This document shows positions 1 through 8,801 of a stretch of DNA of 64,000 nucleotides, piece after piece (the stretch's first letter is position 1; each line of letters begins with the position of its first letter). The translations under genes and the position numbers were made by a program. This stretch comes from Flexivirga aerilata (GTDB lineage Bacteria > Actinomycetota > Actinomycetes > Actinomycetales > Dermatophilaceae). The stretch spans positions 1,550,001 through 1,614,000 of the forward strand of contig NZ_JABENB010000001.1 in NCBI RefSeq assembly GCF_013002715.1. Direction: 5' to 3'. The notes beneath the pieces are model-generated. The model ran no database searches. It saw only the letters and a list, made by a program, of their open reading frames with translations, and was not told the DNA's origin.

Positions 1-545
1 TCCCGGTCAGGAGGCTCCGGCGCGGCCCAGGGATGCTGCGCAAAGCCGATGATCGGGTTGGTCACCATCGACGCGACCTCCCAGGCGTGGTCGTTGAACG
101 TTTCGGGGCGGGCTAGGCCGACGCACGCGAATCTGCCTGCGGGGCGCAGGATTTCGTGCACCTGCAGCAGCGCCGTGCGGAGGTCGAGGTGGTGCAGGAC
201 TGCGATCATCGTCACGAGGTCGGCGCTTTCGGCCGGCATGTCGTCAAGTTGCGTCGCGTCGACCGTGACGTTGGGCAGACCCGCGCACCGTGCCGCGCTG
301 ACCCGGCGCATCTCGGCGTCGGCGTCGGTCCCGTGCACGCGCTCGAAGCGCTCGGCGAGCACGGCGAGGAGTTCACCGCGGCCGCACCCGACGTCCAGCG
401 CATCCGCACGGTGATCAGGCAACTGTGTGGTGATCCAGGTGTGGAAAACGTCGTTGTGGCTCCACGGGTGCCGATCATTCATTCGGCGCAGTGCGTTCGC
501 CGCCCACGCGCCGTGGCGCGAACCAGATATCGCTCGAATCACCAT
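1..545 (-). CDS. Class I SAM-dependent methyltransferase, partial (3' end outside window)
   Basis: The minus strand from an ATG at 545 is open to the window edge (181 codons seen). It carries a Rossmann methyltransferase core: motif I LDVGCGRGELL near residue 48, an acidic GTDAD turn that would bind the SAM ribose, and a MIAVLHHLD motif IV-like stretch. The product would transfer a methyl group from S-adenosylmethionine to an unidentified small molecule. A second in-frame ATG at 482 could be the start instead; neither has a clear ribosome site. The gene lies 15 bases behind the VOC gene on the same strand and may be co-transcribed. The substrate cannot be told, and the C-terminus is missing only because the window ends. 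Confidence 0.75.
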   Translation of the reverse strand, partial: MVIRAISGSRHGAWAANALRRMNDRHPWSHNDVFHTWITTQLPDHRADALDVGCGRGELLAVLAERFERVHGTDADAEMRRVSAARCAGLPNVTVDATQLDDMPAESADLVTMIAVLHHLDLRTALLQVHEILRPAGRFACVGLARPETFNDHAWEVASMVTNPIIGFAQHPWAAPEPPDR

Positions 546-560
546 GATCTGTAGGCGATT

Positions 561-998
561 TCAGCGCAATGCCTCGGCCAGCCCGACGAGAATGCCCTCG
601 GGTCCACGGACGTAACAGAGCCGGTAGACGTCCTCGAATTGGACGACCTCGGTGCTGACCAGCTCTGCGCCATACGGCTCGATGCGGGCGAGCGCGGCGT
701 CCAGGTCGTCGAGCTCGAACATCACCCGCAGGTAGCCCAGCGCGTTGACCGGCGCCCGCCGGTGGTCGGCGACGACGGCCGGCTCGATGAAGCGCGACAG
801 CTCCAGACGGCTGTGCCCGTCCGGCGTGACCATCATCGCGATCTCGACCTGCTGATCGCCCAATCCCGTTACCCTGCCTGCCCATTCGCCCTCGACCATC
901 ATCCGGCCCTCGAGCTCGAGCCCGAGCGCGCGGAAGAACTCGACGGTTGCGGTGAGATCCTCGACGACGATGCCGACGTTGTTCATGCGCACTGTCAT
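561..998 (-). CDS. VOC (glyoxalase/bleomycin-resistance fold) family protein
   Basis: A 145-residue single-domain vicinal-oxygen-chelate protein. The start MTVRMNNVGIVVEDL is typical: a first beta strand, then FFRALGLELEGR, and a second half with YLRVMFELDDLDAALAR and a C-terminal YVRGPEGILVGLAE, the usual end of lactoylglutathione lyase-like proteins. The putative metal ligands are incomplete, so enzymatic activity is uncertain; families of this length include dioxygenase-like and resistance proteins. The start ATG at 998 overlaps, as ATGA, a TGA in the frame where the upstream NhaA-DsbA gene would be expected to end, which suggests an operon. Confidence 0.75.
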   Translation of the reverse strand: MTVRMNNVGIVVEDLTATVEFFRALGLELEGRMMVEGEWAGRVTGLGDQQVEIAMMVTPDGHSRLELSRFIEPAVVADHRRAPVNALGYLRVMFELDDLDAALARIEPYGAELVSTEVVQFEDVYRLCYVRGPEGILVGLAEALR

Positions 999-2887
999 GC
1001 CTGCAGCGTATGGCGGCCCGCGCCGACGACCGGCCCGAGGCGCGCAGCTCGGCGGCGAGGGTCGCTGCGTCATACGCCCCGATGTGGCGGCGGTCGCCGA
1101 CGAAGAACGTCGGGGTGCCGTGCGCACCGCTCGCGTCGGCGCTGCGAGCGTCCTCCAGCACCCGGAGCTCGACCTCGGGCGACTGCAGGTCGGCGAGGAA
1201 CTGCTCGACGTCGAGATCGAGTTCGGCGGCGTAGCCGATCAGGTCGTCGGTCGTCAGCTCGTCCTGGTGGGCGAAGAGCAGATCGTGCATCGGCCAGAAC
1301 TTCCCCTGCAGCGACGCGGCCTCCGCTGCGTGTGCGGCCAGCTCGGCGTGCGGGTGCGGCTCGACGAGCGGCAGGTGCCGGAAGACGTAGCGCAGCTCAC
1401 CCGCAAACTCCTCGCGCAGGTCGCGGAGCATGCCCGTGGCGCGGCCGCAGAAGGGGCACTCGAAATCGCCATACTCCACCAATGTGTATGGCGCGTCGAC
1501 GTTTCCGCGGATGTGGTCCCGCTCGGGGTCGACCGGTCTGTCCAGTCTCACCGGCAGGGTCGCGTAGTGGTGCCCGAGCACCCGGCTGGAGACCAGGAAG
1601 ATCAGGCCGCCGACGAGCGCGGCGAAGACGGCGGACAGCAGCACGCCGACCGTGGCGTCGCGGCGCAACTCCTCGGAGTCGAACGCGAGCCCGATGATCA
1701 GCAGGGACACCGTGAAGCCCATGCCGGACATCGCGGCACCACCGAGCACCTGCGACGGGCTGACGCCCTCCGGCAGCCGGCCCCAGTGCAGCCGCACCGC
1801 ACCGATCGCGCCGAAGCCGACACCGACGAGCTTGCCGATGACCAGACCGGCGACGACGCCCCAGGTGACCGGGGAGCGCAGCGCGTCCTGCAGCACCCCA
1901 CCCCGCAGGTCGACGCCCGCGTTGGCCAGCGCGAAGACCGGGACGATCAGGTAGCTCGTCCACGGGTGCATGCGCACCTGCATCCGCTCGTTGACCGACA
2001 CCGCGCGCCGCAGCGTGGTCGTCGCGGCATGGCCGACATCGGGCATCGGCGACTGCCGGAACGCCCGGAACTGCTGCACGGCCCGGTCGACGTCGCTGCG
2101 GCGCGGGCCGAACGCCGGGACGAGCAGGCCGGCGACCATCCCGGCGATCGACGGGTGCAGGCCGGACCGGACGGTCGCGAGCCACAGCAGGGGGATCGCC
2201 ACGGCATACGGCCAGGTCTGCCAGACGCCGAGCCGGTCGAGCACGAGCAGCGCCACGACGCACGCCAGTGCGCCGAAAAGGCCTGGTAGGTAGTTGTTCT
2301 CGGAGTAGACGACACCGATGATGCTGACCGCGACGATGTCGTCGAAGACGGTCAGGGTCAGCAGGAAGAGCCGCAACTGGCCGGGGCACCTGGGCCCGAG
2401 CAGGGCGACCGCACCCAGCATGAACGCGGTGTCGGTGCCGATCACCGTGCCCCATCCGGCGGCGGCGTCACCCGAGGAGTTGATCGCCCGGTAGATCGCG
2501 GCCGGCACGAGGATGCCGCAGAGCGCGGCAGTGAGGGGCACCACGATCCGTCGCCGGTCGGTGAGCTCGCCCATCGACAACTCGCGGCGCACCTCCAGGC
2601 CGACGACGAGGAAGAACAGCACCATCAGGCCGTCGTTGACCCAGAAATGCAGGTCGTGCTCCATGCCGGCCGACCCGATGCGCACGCCGGGCGGTGGTCT
2701 CCCAGAGCGACTCGTAACTGTGCGACCACGGCGAATTCGCCCAGGCCACGGCGATCACCGCGGCCGCGAGCAGGAATCCGGCGCTGCCCGCCTCGGTCGA
2801 CAGGTAGTGGCGGGCGGCGCGCGGGATCTGGGCCAGCCCGCTGCCCGGTGATCGTTCGGAGGTGGTGCCGAGATCGGTCCGCGCCAT
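995..2887 (-). pseudogene. nhaA: NhaA Na+/H+ antiporter fused to a DsbA-like thioredoxin domain, frameshifted
   Basis: Two reading frames together make one NhaA. The N-terminus (from ATG 2887: [20 protein letters not shown], then [17 protein letters not shown]) is in one frame; the rest, from [20 protein letters not shown] near 2690, is in another. One extra base in the CCC near 2696 would explain this. The antiporter core is otherwise intact, including GTDTAFMLGA and LTVFDDIVAV with the Asp residues needed for ion exchange. After the membrane part comes a DsbA-like domain (VEYGDFECPFCGRATG, CPFC redox pair; GTPTFFVGDRR near the end). NhaA-thioredoxin fusions are known in actinobacteria. The open frame then runs on to 475 across the VOC gene, probably non-genuine: a TGA at 995-997 in the original N-terminal frame would give the ATGA overlap usual here. 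Two compensating indels, or sequencing errors, are likely. Confidence 0.75.
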
Positions 2888-2962
2888 GCCGGGAGTCTAG
2901 GTGGACGACCGGCCGGGGGAGTCGCCCTCGCCTCACCGGCGCAGGTGTGCTGTGGTGTGCGT

Positions 2963-3838
2963 ATGACGAACGACACCTTCCCCCTGGCCGGCCACGACGT
3001 GCACCGCATGGGTTACGGCGCGATGCAGCTGCCCGGGCCGGGAGTCATGGGACCGCCGCGCGACCGGGACGCCGCGCTCGCGGTGCTGCGGCGCGCCGTC
3101 GAACTCGGCGTCAACCACATCGACACCGCCCAGTTCTACGGCCCGGACGTCGCCAACGAGCTGATCCGCGAGGCGCTGCACCCCTACCCCGACGACCTGG
3201 TGCTGGTCTCCAAGGTCGGCGCCCGCCGCGACGACGTCGGTGCCTGGCTGCCCGCGCAGCGGCCGGAGCAACTGCAGGACGACGTGCGGCACAACCTGCG
3301 CGAGCTCGGCGTCGAGCGCCTCCCGGTGGTCAACCTGCGGGTGATGCCGCGCGAGGAGATCGCCGCGGAGGACTACGTGCCGCTCGACGAACAGCTCGCG
3401 GCCATGCGGGAACTCGTCGACCAGGGTCTGCTGGAGGCGTTCGGCGTCAGCAACGTGCCGCCGGAGCAGGCACGCGTCGCGATCGACGCCGGCGCCGTCT
3501 GCGTGCAGAACGCCTACAACCTGCTCTTCCGCGACGACGAGGCCACCCTGCAGCTGTGTGCCGAGCGGAAGGTCGCCTACGTGCCGTTCTTCCCGCTCGG
3601 CTCGGCCTTCCCCAACATGCCGAAGGTCACCGAGGACCCGACCGTGCAGGCGGTCGCGGCCCGGCTCGGCGTCACGCCGTCGCAGGTCGGCCTCGCCTGG
3701 CTGCTGCAGCAGGCCGACAACGTGCTGCTGATCCCCGGCACCTCGTCGGTCGCGCACCTGGAGGAGAACATCGCCGCCGCCCAGGTGCGGCTGACCGACG
3801 CCGACATCGCCGAGCTGGAAGGGCCGCTCGCGGACTAG
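2963..3838 (+). CDS. Aldo/keto reductase
   Basis: A 291-residue TIM-barrel NADPH-dependent oxidoreductase. Visible features are the GYGAMQLPG entry, the catalytic Asp-Tyr block NHIDTAQFYGP near residue 54, the catalytic Lys in VLVSKVGAR, and a coenzyme-binding end with LLIPGTSSVAHLEEN. The position that usually holds the catalytic His (often LHRPD) reads VVNLRVMPR, as in a subgroup of bacterial members, so substrate range is uncertain. ATG 2963 (MTNDTF) is chosen over an upstream alternative at 2945. It stands alone and ends head-on against the gentisate operon with a hairpin between them. Confidence 0.85.
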   Translation: MTNDTFPLAGHDVHRMGYGAMQLPGPGVMGPPRDRDAALAVLRRAVELGVNHIDTAQFYGPDVANELIREALHPYPDDLVLVSKVGARRDDVGAWLPAQRPEQLQDDVRHNLRELGVERLPVVNLRVMPREEIAAEDYVPLDEQLAAMRELVDQGLLEAFGVSNVPPEQARVAIDAGAVCVQNAYNLLFRDDEATLQLCAERKVAYVPFFPLGSAFPNMPKVTEDPTVQAVAARLGVTPSQVGLAWLLQQADNVLLIPGTSSVAHLEENIAAAQVRLTDADIAELEGPLAD

Positions 3839-3853
3839 CCGCCCGCGGGACCG

Positions 3854-3892
3854 GCTCGGCCCCCTGCAACCAGTTACAGCCAGGGGCCGAGC
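3854..3892. terminator. Hairpin between convergent genes
   Basis: Arms GCTCGGCCCC (3854-3863) and GGGGCCGAGC (3883-3892) pair perfectly with a 19-base loop. It starts after the aldo/keto reductase stop and overlaps the last codons of the convergent isomerase gene. There is no T-tract, as is common in actinobacteria; a bidirectional terminator is likely. Confidence 0.5.
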
Positions 3893-4599
3893 TGCGGCAG
3901 CGCTGCGTCACCGGCGACGCGCAGCCCCGATGTGCCGCGGCCGGCGAGGTATGCCGCAACCGCCGCCACGCCACCGCTCACCTCGGCCGCGGTCTGCCCC
4001 TCCGCGACCGGTGCGGTGACGACCGCGCCATCGTCGACCGACAGCGCCACCCGCGACGCCCCGTCCGGTGCCTTGGCGGTGCGTTGTGCCGCGATGTCCG
4101 CGATCAGCGAAGCCAGGAAATCCGTTGGCAGCGAGGAAAATTCGTCTTCCGGTGCGAGGTCGACGGCGTGGATGAAGACCTCCCGGCAGCGCATCCACGG
4201 CACCTCCGATGCCGGCACCTCGCGGCCCTGCGCGGTGCGCACGGGCGCCTGCCAGTCGGCGTCGGGCAGCTCGCGGAGCCGGCCGAGGAGCACCGCGCCA
4301 CGCTCGATCGTCAACGATCGCAACGCGGTTGGCGACTCTTGCGCGAGTCGCTCGATGTCGGCGTTGCGCTGGCCGGGCGAGGAATACATCGGCGTCTCGA
4401 CTCCGGTCAGGGCCCACGACGCAAGGTTGCCGAGTGCGTCGGCGTTGGCCGCGACGTGCGCGACGACATGTGCGTTGGTCCAGCCGGGCAGGCGGCTCGG
4501 AGCGGCGAAGTCGGCGTCGGACAGGCCGTCCACGGCGCGCTCGAAGAGCTGCTGGCCGGTCCTCGCCCAGGGCAGTGTGGTGGCGACGGGCTCCGTCAT
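3874..4599 (-). CDS. Mycothiol-dependent maleylpyruvate isomerase family protein
   Basis: 241 residues with the DinB-like four-helix fold of the MDMPI family. The N-terminal bundle has the metal-ligand pattern WTNAHVVAHVAANADA (His near 50) and MRCREVFIHAVDL (Glu and His near 143-148); a C-terminal domain follows. The known enzyme isomerises maleylpyruvate to fumarylpyruvate in the gentisate pathway using mycothiol. The context supports that role: the start (ATG 4599, bases ACG next) overlaps the FAH hydrolase stop by 4 bases and gentisate dioxygenase follows upstream. The genome also encodes MshB at 40.8 kb for mycothiol synthesis. The start codon lies inside a copy of the GTATGNCG word. Confidence 0.8.
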   Translation of the reverse strand: MTEPVATTLPWARTGQQLFERAVDGLSDADFAAPSRLPGWTNAHVVAHVAANADALGNLASWALTGVETPMYSSPGQRNADIERLAQESPTALRSLTIERGAVLLGRLRELPDADWQAPVRTAQGREVPASEVPWMRCREVFIHAVDLAPEDEFSSLPTDFLASLIADIAAQRTAKAPDGASRVALSVDDGAVVTAPVAEGQTAAEVSGGVAAVAAYLAGRGTSGLRVAGDAALPQLGPWL

Positions 4600-5432
4600 A
4601 CGGCTGCCTGTGCTGCGCGGCAGGTCGACGACCCGAGCCCGGTGATCGTGGTGGTGAGCACGTCCCCATTGTGCAGGTAGCGGGCCGGCTTTCGGGCGTG
4701 GCCGACCCCGCCCGGAGTGCCTGTCGCGATGACGTCGCCGGGCTGCAGGGTGATCATCGTCGAGACATATTCGACGAGCCGGACCGGGTCGAAGACGAGG
4801 TCGGCGGTGTCGGCCTTCTGCACGACCTCGCCGTTGACCTCCCCGACCAGCGCGAGTGCCGGACGGGTGCCGCCGGGCAGTTCGTCCGGGGTGACGAGGT
4901 AGGGGCCGAGCGGTGTCGTCTCCTCCCACGTCTTGCCCTGGAGCCACATGGGCGAGCGATACTGCCAGTCACGCATCGTCACGTCGTTCAGCACCGCAAA
5001 CCCGGCGATCGCGTCCGACGCCTGCTGCGTCGTTGCCCGGCGGACCCGATCGCCGATGACGACCGCCAGCTCGGCCTCCCAGTCGACCGCGTCGGACTCG
5101 GGCGGCAGCACGATCGCGTCCTCGGCGCCGATGAGACTCTCGGCATACTTGGCGAAAAGGGTTGGAAACTCGGGGAGTTCGCGACTCATCTCGAGGATGT
5201 GATTGCGATAGTTGAGGCCGACGCAGACGATCTTGCCCGGTCGGGTGACGACGGGCGCATAGTCCACCGCGTCCGCTGCGTATGACGTGGCAGCCGCTGC
5301 CGCACGGTCCCGCCAGCCCGGCCGAGCCAGCAGCTCGTCCAGCGTGTCGCAGCCCAGGTCGACCAGCCGGTCGTCGTCGACGCGCACGGCCCGGGTGGCG
5401 TGCTCGGCGGTGCGGACGGTTGCCAGTTTCAT
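4596..5432 (-). CDS. Fumarylacetoacetate hydrolase family protein, probable fumarylpyruvate hydrolase
   Basis: 278 residues. The C-terminal FAH fold begins near residue 70 with KIVCVGLNYRNHILE; the metal-binding acidic cluster DWEAELAVVIG lies near 117-127; QPGDVIATGTPGGVG near 245 is the typical end motif. Such enzymes split C-C bonds of acylpyruvates; in this operon the substrate is most likely fumarylpyruvate, giving fumarate and pyruvate. Both ends overlap neighbours as ATGA (with dioxygenase and isomerase), so translation is probably coupled. The exact substrate is inferred from context only. Confidence 0.88.
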   Translation of the reverse strand: MKLATVRTAEHATRAVRVDDDRLVDLGCDTLDELLARPGWRDRAAAAATSYAADAVDYAPVVTRPGKIVCVGLNYRNHILEMSRELPEFPTLFAKYAESLIGAEDAIVLPPESDAVDWEAELAVVIGDRVRRATTQQASDAIAGFAVLNDVTMRDWQYRSPMWLQGKTWEETTPLGPYLVTPDELPGGTRPALALVGEVNGEVVQKADTADLVFDPVRLVEYVSTMITLQPGDVIATGTPGGVGHARKPARYLHNGDVLTTTITGLGSSTCRAAQAAV

Positions 5433-6568
5433 CGGTCATCCTCTGTCTCGGAACGGAATTGGTGCATTGCCAGGTGGATCGGCGCATCGCTGAAGCGGAA
5501 CAGGTCGAGCGCGCCGGAGTCGGAGTCGTCGGTCGATGCCTCGGACACGACAGACAGCGGCTGCCACGACGGCACGACGAAGAGGTCGCCCCGGCTCACC
5601 GACCACTCCTCGTCACCCACCCGGACGCGGCCGGACCCGTCGAAGACCTGCCACACCGATGAGCCGGTCTCGCGGCGCGGCGCGGTCTGCGCTCCCCGTC
5701 GCACCCGGTGCATCTCGGCACGGATGGTCGGCAGCACATCGCCACCGGTCTGCGGGTGCAGGAAGCGCACGGCCGCGTGGCCGGGCTCGATCGTGTGGGT
5801 CTCGCCCTGTGCCTCGAGCTCGAGCTGCGCGGTGAGCGCGGCGTCGGTGTGCTCCCAGCGGTAGGCGAGCAGCGGTGTCGTGCCGACGGAGGCGTCCGCA
5901 GCGGCGACCGGAGCGAGCCCCGGGTGGGCCCAAAGGCGTTCGGACTTGGAGGTTTCCGGCGCCGACCGGTCCTCGATGCGGTCACGCCCGAAGTCGAAGA
6001 AGGTCGTCTCGGCGTAGTGCGCATAGGGGATGTCGAGACCGTCGATCCAGGCCATCGGGGCATCGCCCGGGTTGAAGTGCGCGTGGAAGTTCCAGCCGGC
6101 CTGTGGCAGGAAGTCGCCGCGCCGCATGGCCACCGGGTCGTCGCCCACGACCGTCCAGACGCCCTCGCCCTCGACCACGAAGCGGAAGGCGTTCTGGGTG
6201 TGCCGGTGCTCGGGCGCCTCCTCGCCCGCGCCCAGATATTGGATGGCGGCCCACAGGGTCGGGGTGGCGAACGGGCGCCCGCCGAGGCCCGGGTTGGCGA
6301 GCGCGATCGCCCGCCGCTCGCCGCCCCGCCCGACCGGGACGAGATCGCCGGCCTGCCGGGCGAGTGCGTAGAGCGCCGACCACGTCCAGCGGTGCGGCAA
6401 CGCGCGGGAGACGGGGGCGGCGGGCATCAGCTCGCCGATCTCCGCCCACAGCGGCACGAGCAGCTCCTGCTCGAACCCGCGATAGAGGGCGAGCAGCTGC
6501 TCGCTCGGGGCCGGCTGGTCGGGCGCATCCGTCATCTCGATGCGGACACCACCGATGGTGTCGGTCAT
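5429..6568 (-). CDS. Gentisate 1,2-dioxygenase (bicupin)
   Basis: 379 residues, a double cupin. The first cupin holds the iron ligands in PEHRHTQNAFRFVVEGEG (two His) near 115-130, followed by the conserved FLPQAGWNFHAHFN; a second cupin (SRGDLFVVPSWQPLSV) closes the protein. Length matches gentisate dioxygenases. It cleaves the ring of gentisate next to the carboxylate to give maleylpyruvate, which the two downstream genes would process. Start ATG 6568 has an AGGAG about 8 bases ahead; an upstream open frame continues in phase but has no support. 1-Hydroxy-2-naphthoate dioxygenase is a possible alternative in the same family. Confidence 0.88.
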   Translation of the reverse strand: MTDTIGGVRIEMTDAPDQPAPSEQLLALYRGFEQELLVPLWAEIGELMPAAPVSRALPHRWTWSALYALARQAGDLVPVGRGGERRAIALANPGLGGRPFATPTLWAAIQYLGAGEEAPEHRHTQNAFRFVVEGEGVWTVVGDDPVAMRRGDFLPQAGWNFHAHFNPGDAPMAWIDGLDIPYAHYAETTFFDFGRDRIEDRSAPETSKSERLWAHPGLAPVAAADASVGTTPLLAYRWEHTDAALTAQLELEAQGETHTIEPGHAAVRFLHPQTGGDVLPTIRAEMHRVRRGAQTAPRRETGSSVWQVFDGSGRVRVGDEEWSVSRGDLFVVPSWQPLSVVSEASTDDSDSGALDLFRFSDAPIHLAMHQFRSETEDDR

Positions 6569-6636
6569 GCGATCACTCCTGGTCTGGCTGGCCTGCATGG
6601 CCTGCCTGGTCTGCATGGTCAGAAGATGGTTGGAAA
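6569..6636. repeat. Short imperfect repeats between transporter and dioxygenase genes
   Basis: The 68-base gap holds overlapping copies of a GGCCTGCATGG/GGTCTGCATGG-type word (about 6590-6620). It also carries the AGGAG ribosome site of the dioxygenase. No promoter or hairpin is convincing, so the operon probably reads through from the transporter. Confidence 0.35.
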
Positions 6637-7953
6637 TCAGTGGGCGACAACGGAGTCCAGCTGTTTGCGCGGCGCCGATGCCGCTCGCACGGTGCGCGTG
6701 GTCACCGCCAGCAGCGCCGCCGCCAGTGCGGAGGCAGCGGCGAACATCGCGATGTTGCCGCCGACCCCGTAGCCGCCGTCGATCAGCCAGCCGCCGGCCT
6801 GTGGCGCGACGATCGCCCCCACGCGCCCCGCGCCGAGCGCGAAGCCGAGCGCCGTGCCCCGGGCCACCGCCGGATAGCGGTTGGTGATCGCGGCGATGAT
6901 GAGGCACTGCGTGCCGTGGGTGCCGATGCCGGCGATCACCAGCGCGGCATAGACCGGCACGGCGCTGGACGGGTAGGTGAGCAGGAAGGCCAGACCGGCC
7001 GCGGCCGCCAACGCGGCAACCGCCGCGCTGCGCAGGGGTCCGAAGCGGTCGCCCGCCCACGCGGTGAGGGCGGACCCGGCGACGGCCCCCAGGTTGAGAG
7101 CGAGCAGGAAGGTCAGCGGGTCGCCCAGGTCGAATCTGCCGTCCGGTCCCATGAGCTTGGGCAGCCAGGTGCCGAGGCCATACCACGCGAAAAGCGTTGC
7201 GATCGTTGCGCATGCGAACAGCACGGACGCAACGAGATAGGGCGGTCGCAGCACCGCGCTGAGCGGTGCGACGTGTCCGGTGCCGACCGGGTCGGCCTCG
7301 CCGGTCAAGCCGAACTCCTGCTCGATGCGGTGGGCCTGCTCCGGCCGGCCGTGCACCCGCAACCACGCGGGCGACTCCGGCAGGAGCACCGCAGCGGCCG
7401 GCAGCAGCACGACCAGCGCGAGTGCGGCGACGGCATACATGCCGCGCCACTCGATTGTCGGCATCGCCCACAGCCCGAGCAGCGCGGCGATCGAGCCACC
7501 GATCGGCACACCGGACATCATCGCGGTGGCGATGAGCGCGCGCCTGCCCTTGCCGACGAATTCGGCGGTGAGCGCGTTGGCGGTGGGCACCAGGCCGCCC
7601 AGGCCGATGCCCGCCACGAAGCGCAGGATCCCGAACGACGTCGGGCCGCCGGCGAAGGCGCACAGGGTCGTGAAGACCGAGAACCACGCGGTGCAGGCGA
7701 GGATCATCCGGCGGCGGCCGAGCCGGTCGGCGAGCACCCCGGCGCCGAGTGCGCCGACCAGCATGCCGGCGAAGGCCAGGCTGCCGATCGTGCCCGCCTG
7801 GCCGGCGGTCAGCCCCCAGCCGGGCTCGGCCAGGAGCTTCGGGATCGTCGTCCCGTAGACGATGAGGTCGTAGCCGTCGAAGACGACGATCGACCAGCAC
7901 AACACCGCGACGAGCAGTGTGGACCGGCGCTTGCCGGAGGTGACCTGTGTCAT
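6637..7953 (-). CDS. MFS transporter, aromatic acid:H+ symporter type
   Basis: 438 residues, about 12 membrane segments. TM1 carries DGYDLIVYG, the acidic DGxD motif typical of the AAHS family (PcaK, GenK), and the loop 2-3 signature ADRLGRRRMI is present, with LPESPAWL at the mid-loop. Being the first gene of the gentisate operon, it probably imports gentisate or a precursor such as 3-hydroxybenzoate or salicylate. The start is placed at ATG 7953 (MTQVTSGKRR), which leaves a 50-base divergent promoter to the IclR gene; an in-frame ATG at 8016 would overlap that gene. Confidence 0.85.
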   Translation of the reverse strand: MTQVTSGKRRSTLLVAVLCWSIVVFDGYDLIVYGTTIPKLLAEPGWGLTAGQAGTIGSLAFAGMLVGALGAGVLADRLGRRRMILACTAWFSVFTTLCAFAGGPTSFGILRFVAGIGLGGLVPTANALTAEFVGKGRRALIATAMMSGVPIGGSIAALLGLWAMPTIEWRGMYAVAALALVVLLPAAAVLLPESPAWLRVHGRPEQAHRIEQEFGLTGEADPVGTGHVAPLSAVLRPPYLVASVLFACATIATLFAWYGLGTWLPKLMGPDGRFDLGDPLTFLLALNLGAVAGSALTAWAGDRFGPLRSAAVAALAAAAGLAFLLTYPSSAVPVYAALVIAGIGTHGTQCLIIAAITNRYPAVARGTALGFALGAGRVGAIVAPQAGGWLIDGGYGVGGNIAMFAAASALAAALLAVTTRTVRAASAPRKQLDSVVAH

Positions 7954-7972
7954 AGCGATCGATGATTCAATG

Positions 7973-7991
7973 TGTTCCTCATCAAAGAACA
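7973..7991. promoter_or_regulatory. Inverted repeat in the divergent IclR/transporter promoter
   Basis: TGTTC (7973-7977) and GAACA (7987-7991) form an inverted repeat with a 9-base spacer, inside the only 50 bases between the divergent transporter and IclR genes. IclR-type regulators usually bind such short palindromes beside their own gene, so this is the best operator candidate. The assignment rests on position and symmetry only. Confidence 0.4.
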
Positions 7992-8003
7992 GGACTTTCT
8001 GCC

Positions 8004-8801
8004 ATGAAGAATCCACCGAGTTACGCGATCGCCAGCGTGGACCACGCGCTGCGACTGGCGGTGATGTTGCAGGTGGAGGGCCCGCTCGGCGTCAGCGACG
8101 CCGCGGAACGTCTCGGGGTCGCTCGCTCCACCGCGCACCGGTTGCTCTCGATGCTCGCCTACCGGGACTTCGCCGTGCAGCGCTCCGACCGTCGGTATGC
8201 CGTGGGACCCGTGCTGGCAGTGGGTCATTCGTCGGATCGCTCGCGCACCGCGCACCTTCGCGCGGCCGCGATGCCCTGGCTCGCGGCGCTGATGGAGGAG
8301 GTGCAGGAGTCGGCGAACGTCCAGGTCCTCACCGGGGAGCACTGCCGCTTCGTGGGCGCCGTCGAGTGCCGCCAGGCGCTGCGCGTGGGGGATCGGGAGG
8401 GCATGGCCTTCCCGGCGCACAAGGTGTCGGGCGGGAAGGTGCTGCTCGCCGAACTCTCGACCGCCGAGCTGAGCGCTCTCTACAGCGCCGAGCGCTTCGC
8501 CGACCGTCCGGAGGAACTGCCCAATGTGGCGAGCCTGCGGCAGGAGCTGTCGTGGGTCCGGCGGCGCGGCTACGCGATCAACATCGAGGGTGCGGAGAAG
8601 GGCGTGGTCGGGATCGGCCGGCCGTTGCGGCTCGGTGCCGAGCGCGCGGAGGCGGCGGTCTGCGTGTCGTTGCCGACCGTGCGATTCGACGATGAGCGGG
8701 TGCGGGTCATCCTGGGCGCGCTGACCCGCGCCGCTGTCGGCATCGAGGCCGACTTCGTCGCCCAGCGGCCCGGCGGGCTCAGCGCGCCGGCGGACGCATG
8801 A
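8004..8801 (+). CDS. IclR-family transcriptional regulator of the gentisate operon
   Basis: 265 residues. An N-terminal winged helix (ALRLAVMLQVEGPLGVSDAA, then LGVARSTAHRLLSMLAYRDF) is followed by the IclR effector domain with REGMAFPAHKVSGGKVLLAE and RGYAINIEGAEKGVVGIG. IclR proteins adjacent to aromatic catabolic genes sense the pathway substrate. The gene is divergent from the transporter with 50 bases between. ATG 8004 is preferred over an upstream in-frame start because AGGAC lies 11 bases before it. Its 3' end overlaps the convergent DUF1295 gene by 23 bases. Confidence 0.88.
   Translation: MKNPPSYAIASVDHALRLAVMLQVEGPLGVSDAAERLGVARSTAHRLLSMLAYRDFAVQRSDRRYAVGPVLAVGHSSDRSRTAHLRAAAMPWLAALMEEVQESANVQVLTGEHCRFVGAVECRQALRVGDREGMAFPAHKVSGGKVLLAELSTAELSALYSAERFADRPEELPNVASLRQELSWVRRRGYAINIEGAEKGVVGIGRPLRLGAERAEAAVCVSLPTVRFDDERVRVILGALTRAAVGIEADFVAQRPGGLSAPADA

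Noticed and set aside
2647-4680. Long plus-strand open frame (677 codons) over nhaA, the reductase and the isomerase
   Set aside because: Arg/Ala-rich, out-of-frame translation of recognised genes; typical of high G+C shadow frames.
7950-8016. Longer start (ATG 8016) for the aromatic acid transporter
   Set aside because: It would overlap the divergent IclR start and add a non-homologous charged N-terminus; ATG 7953 leaves a normal promoter region.
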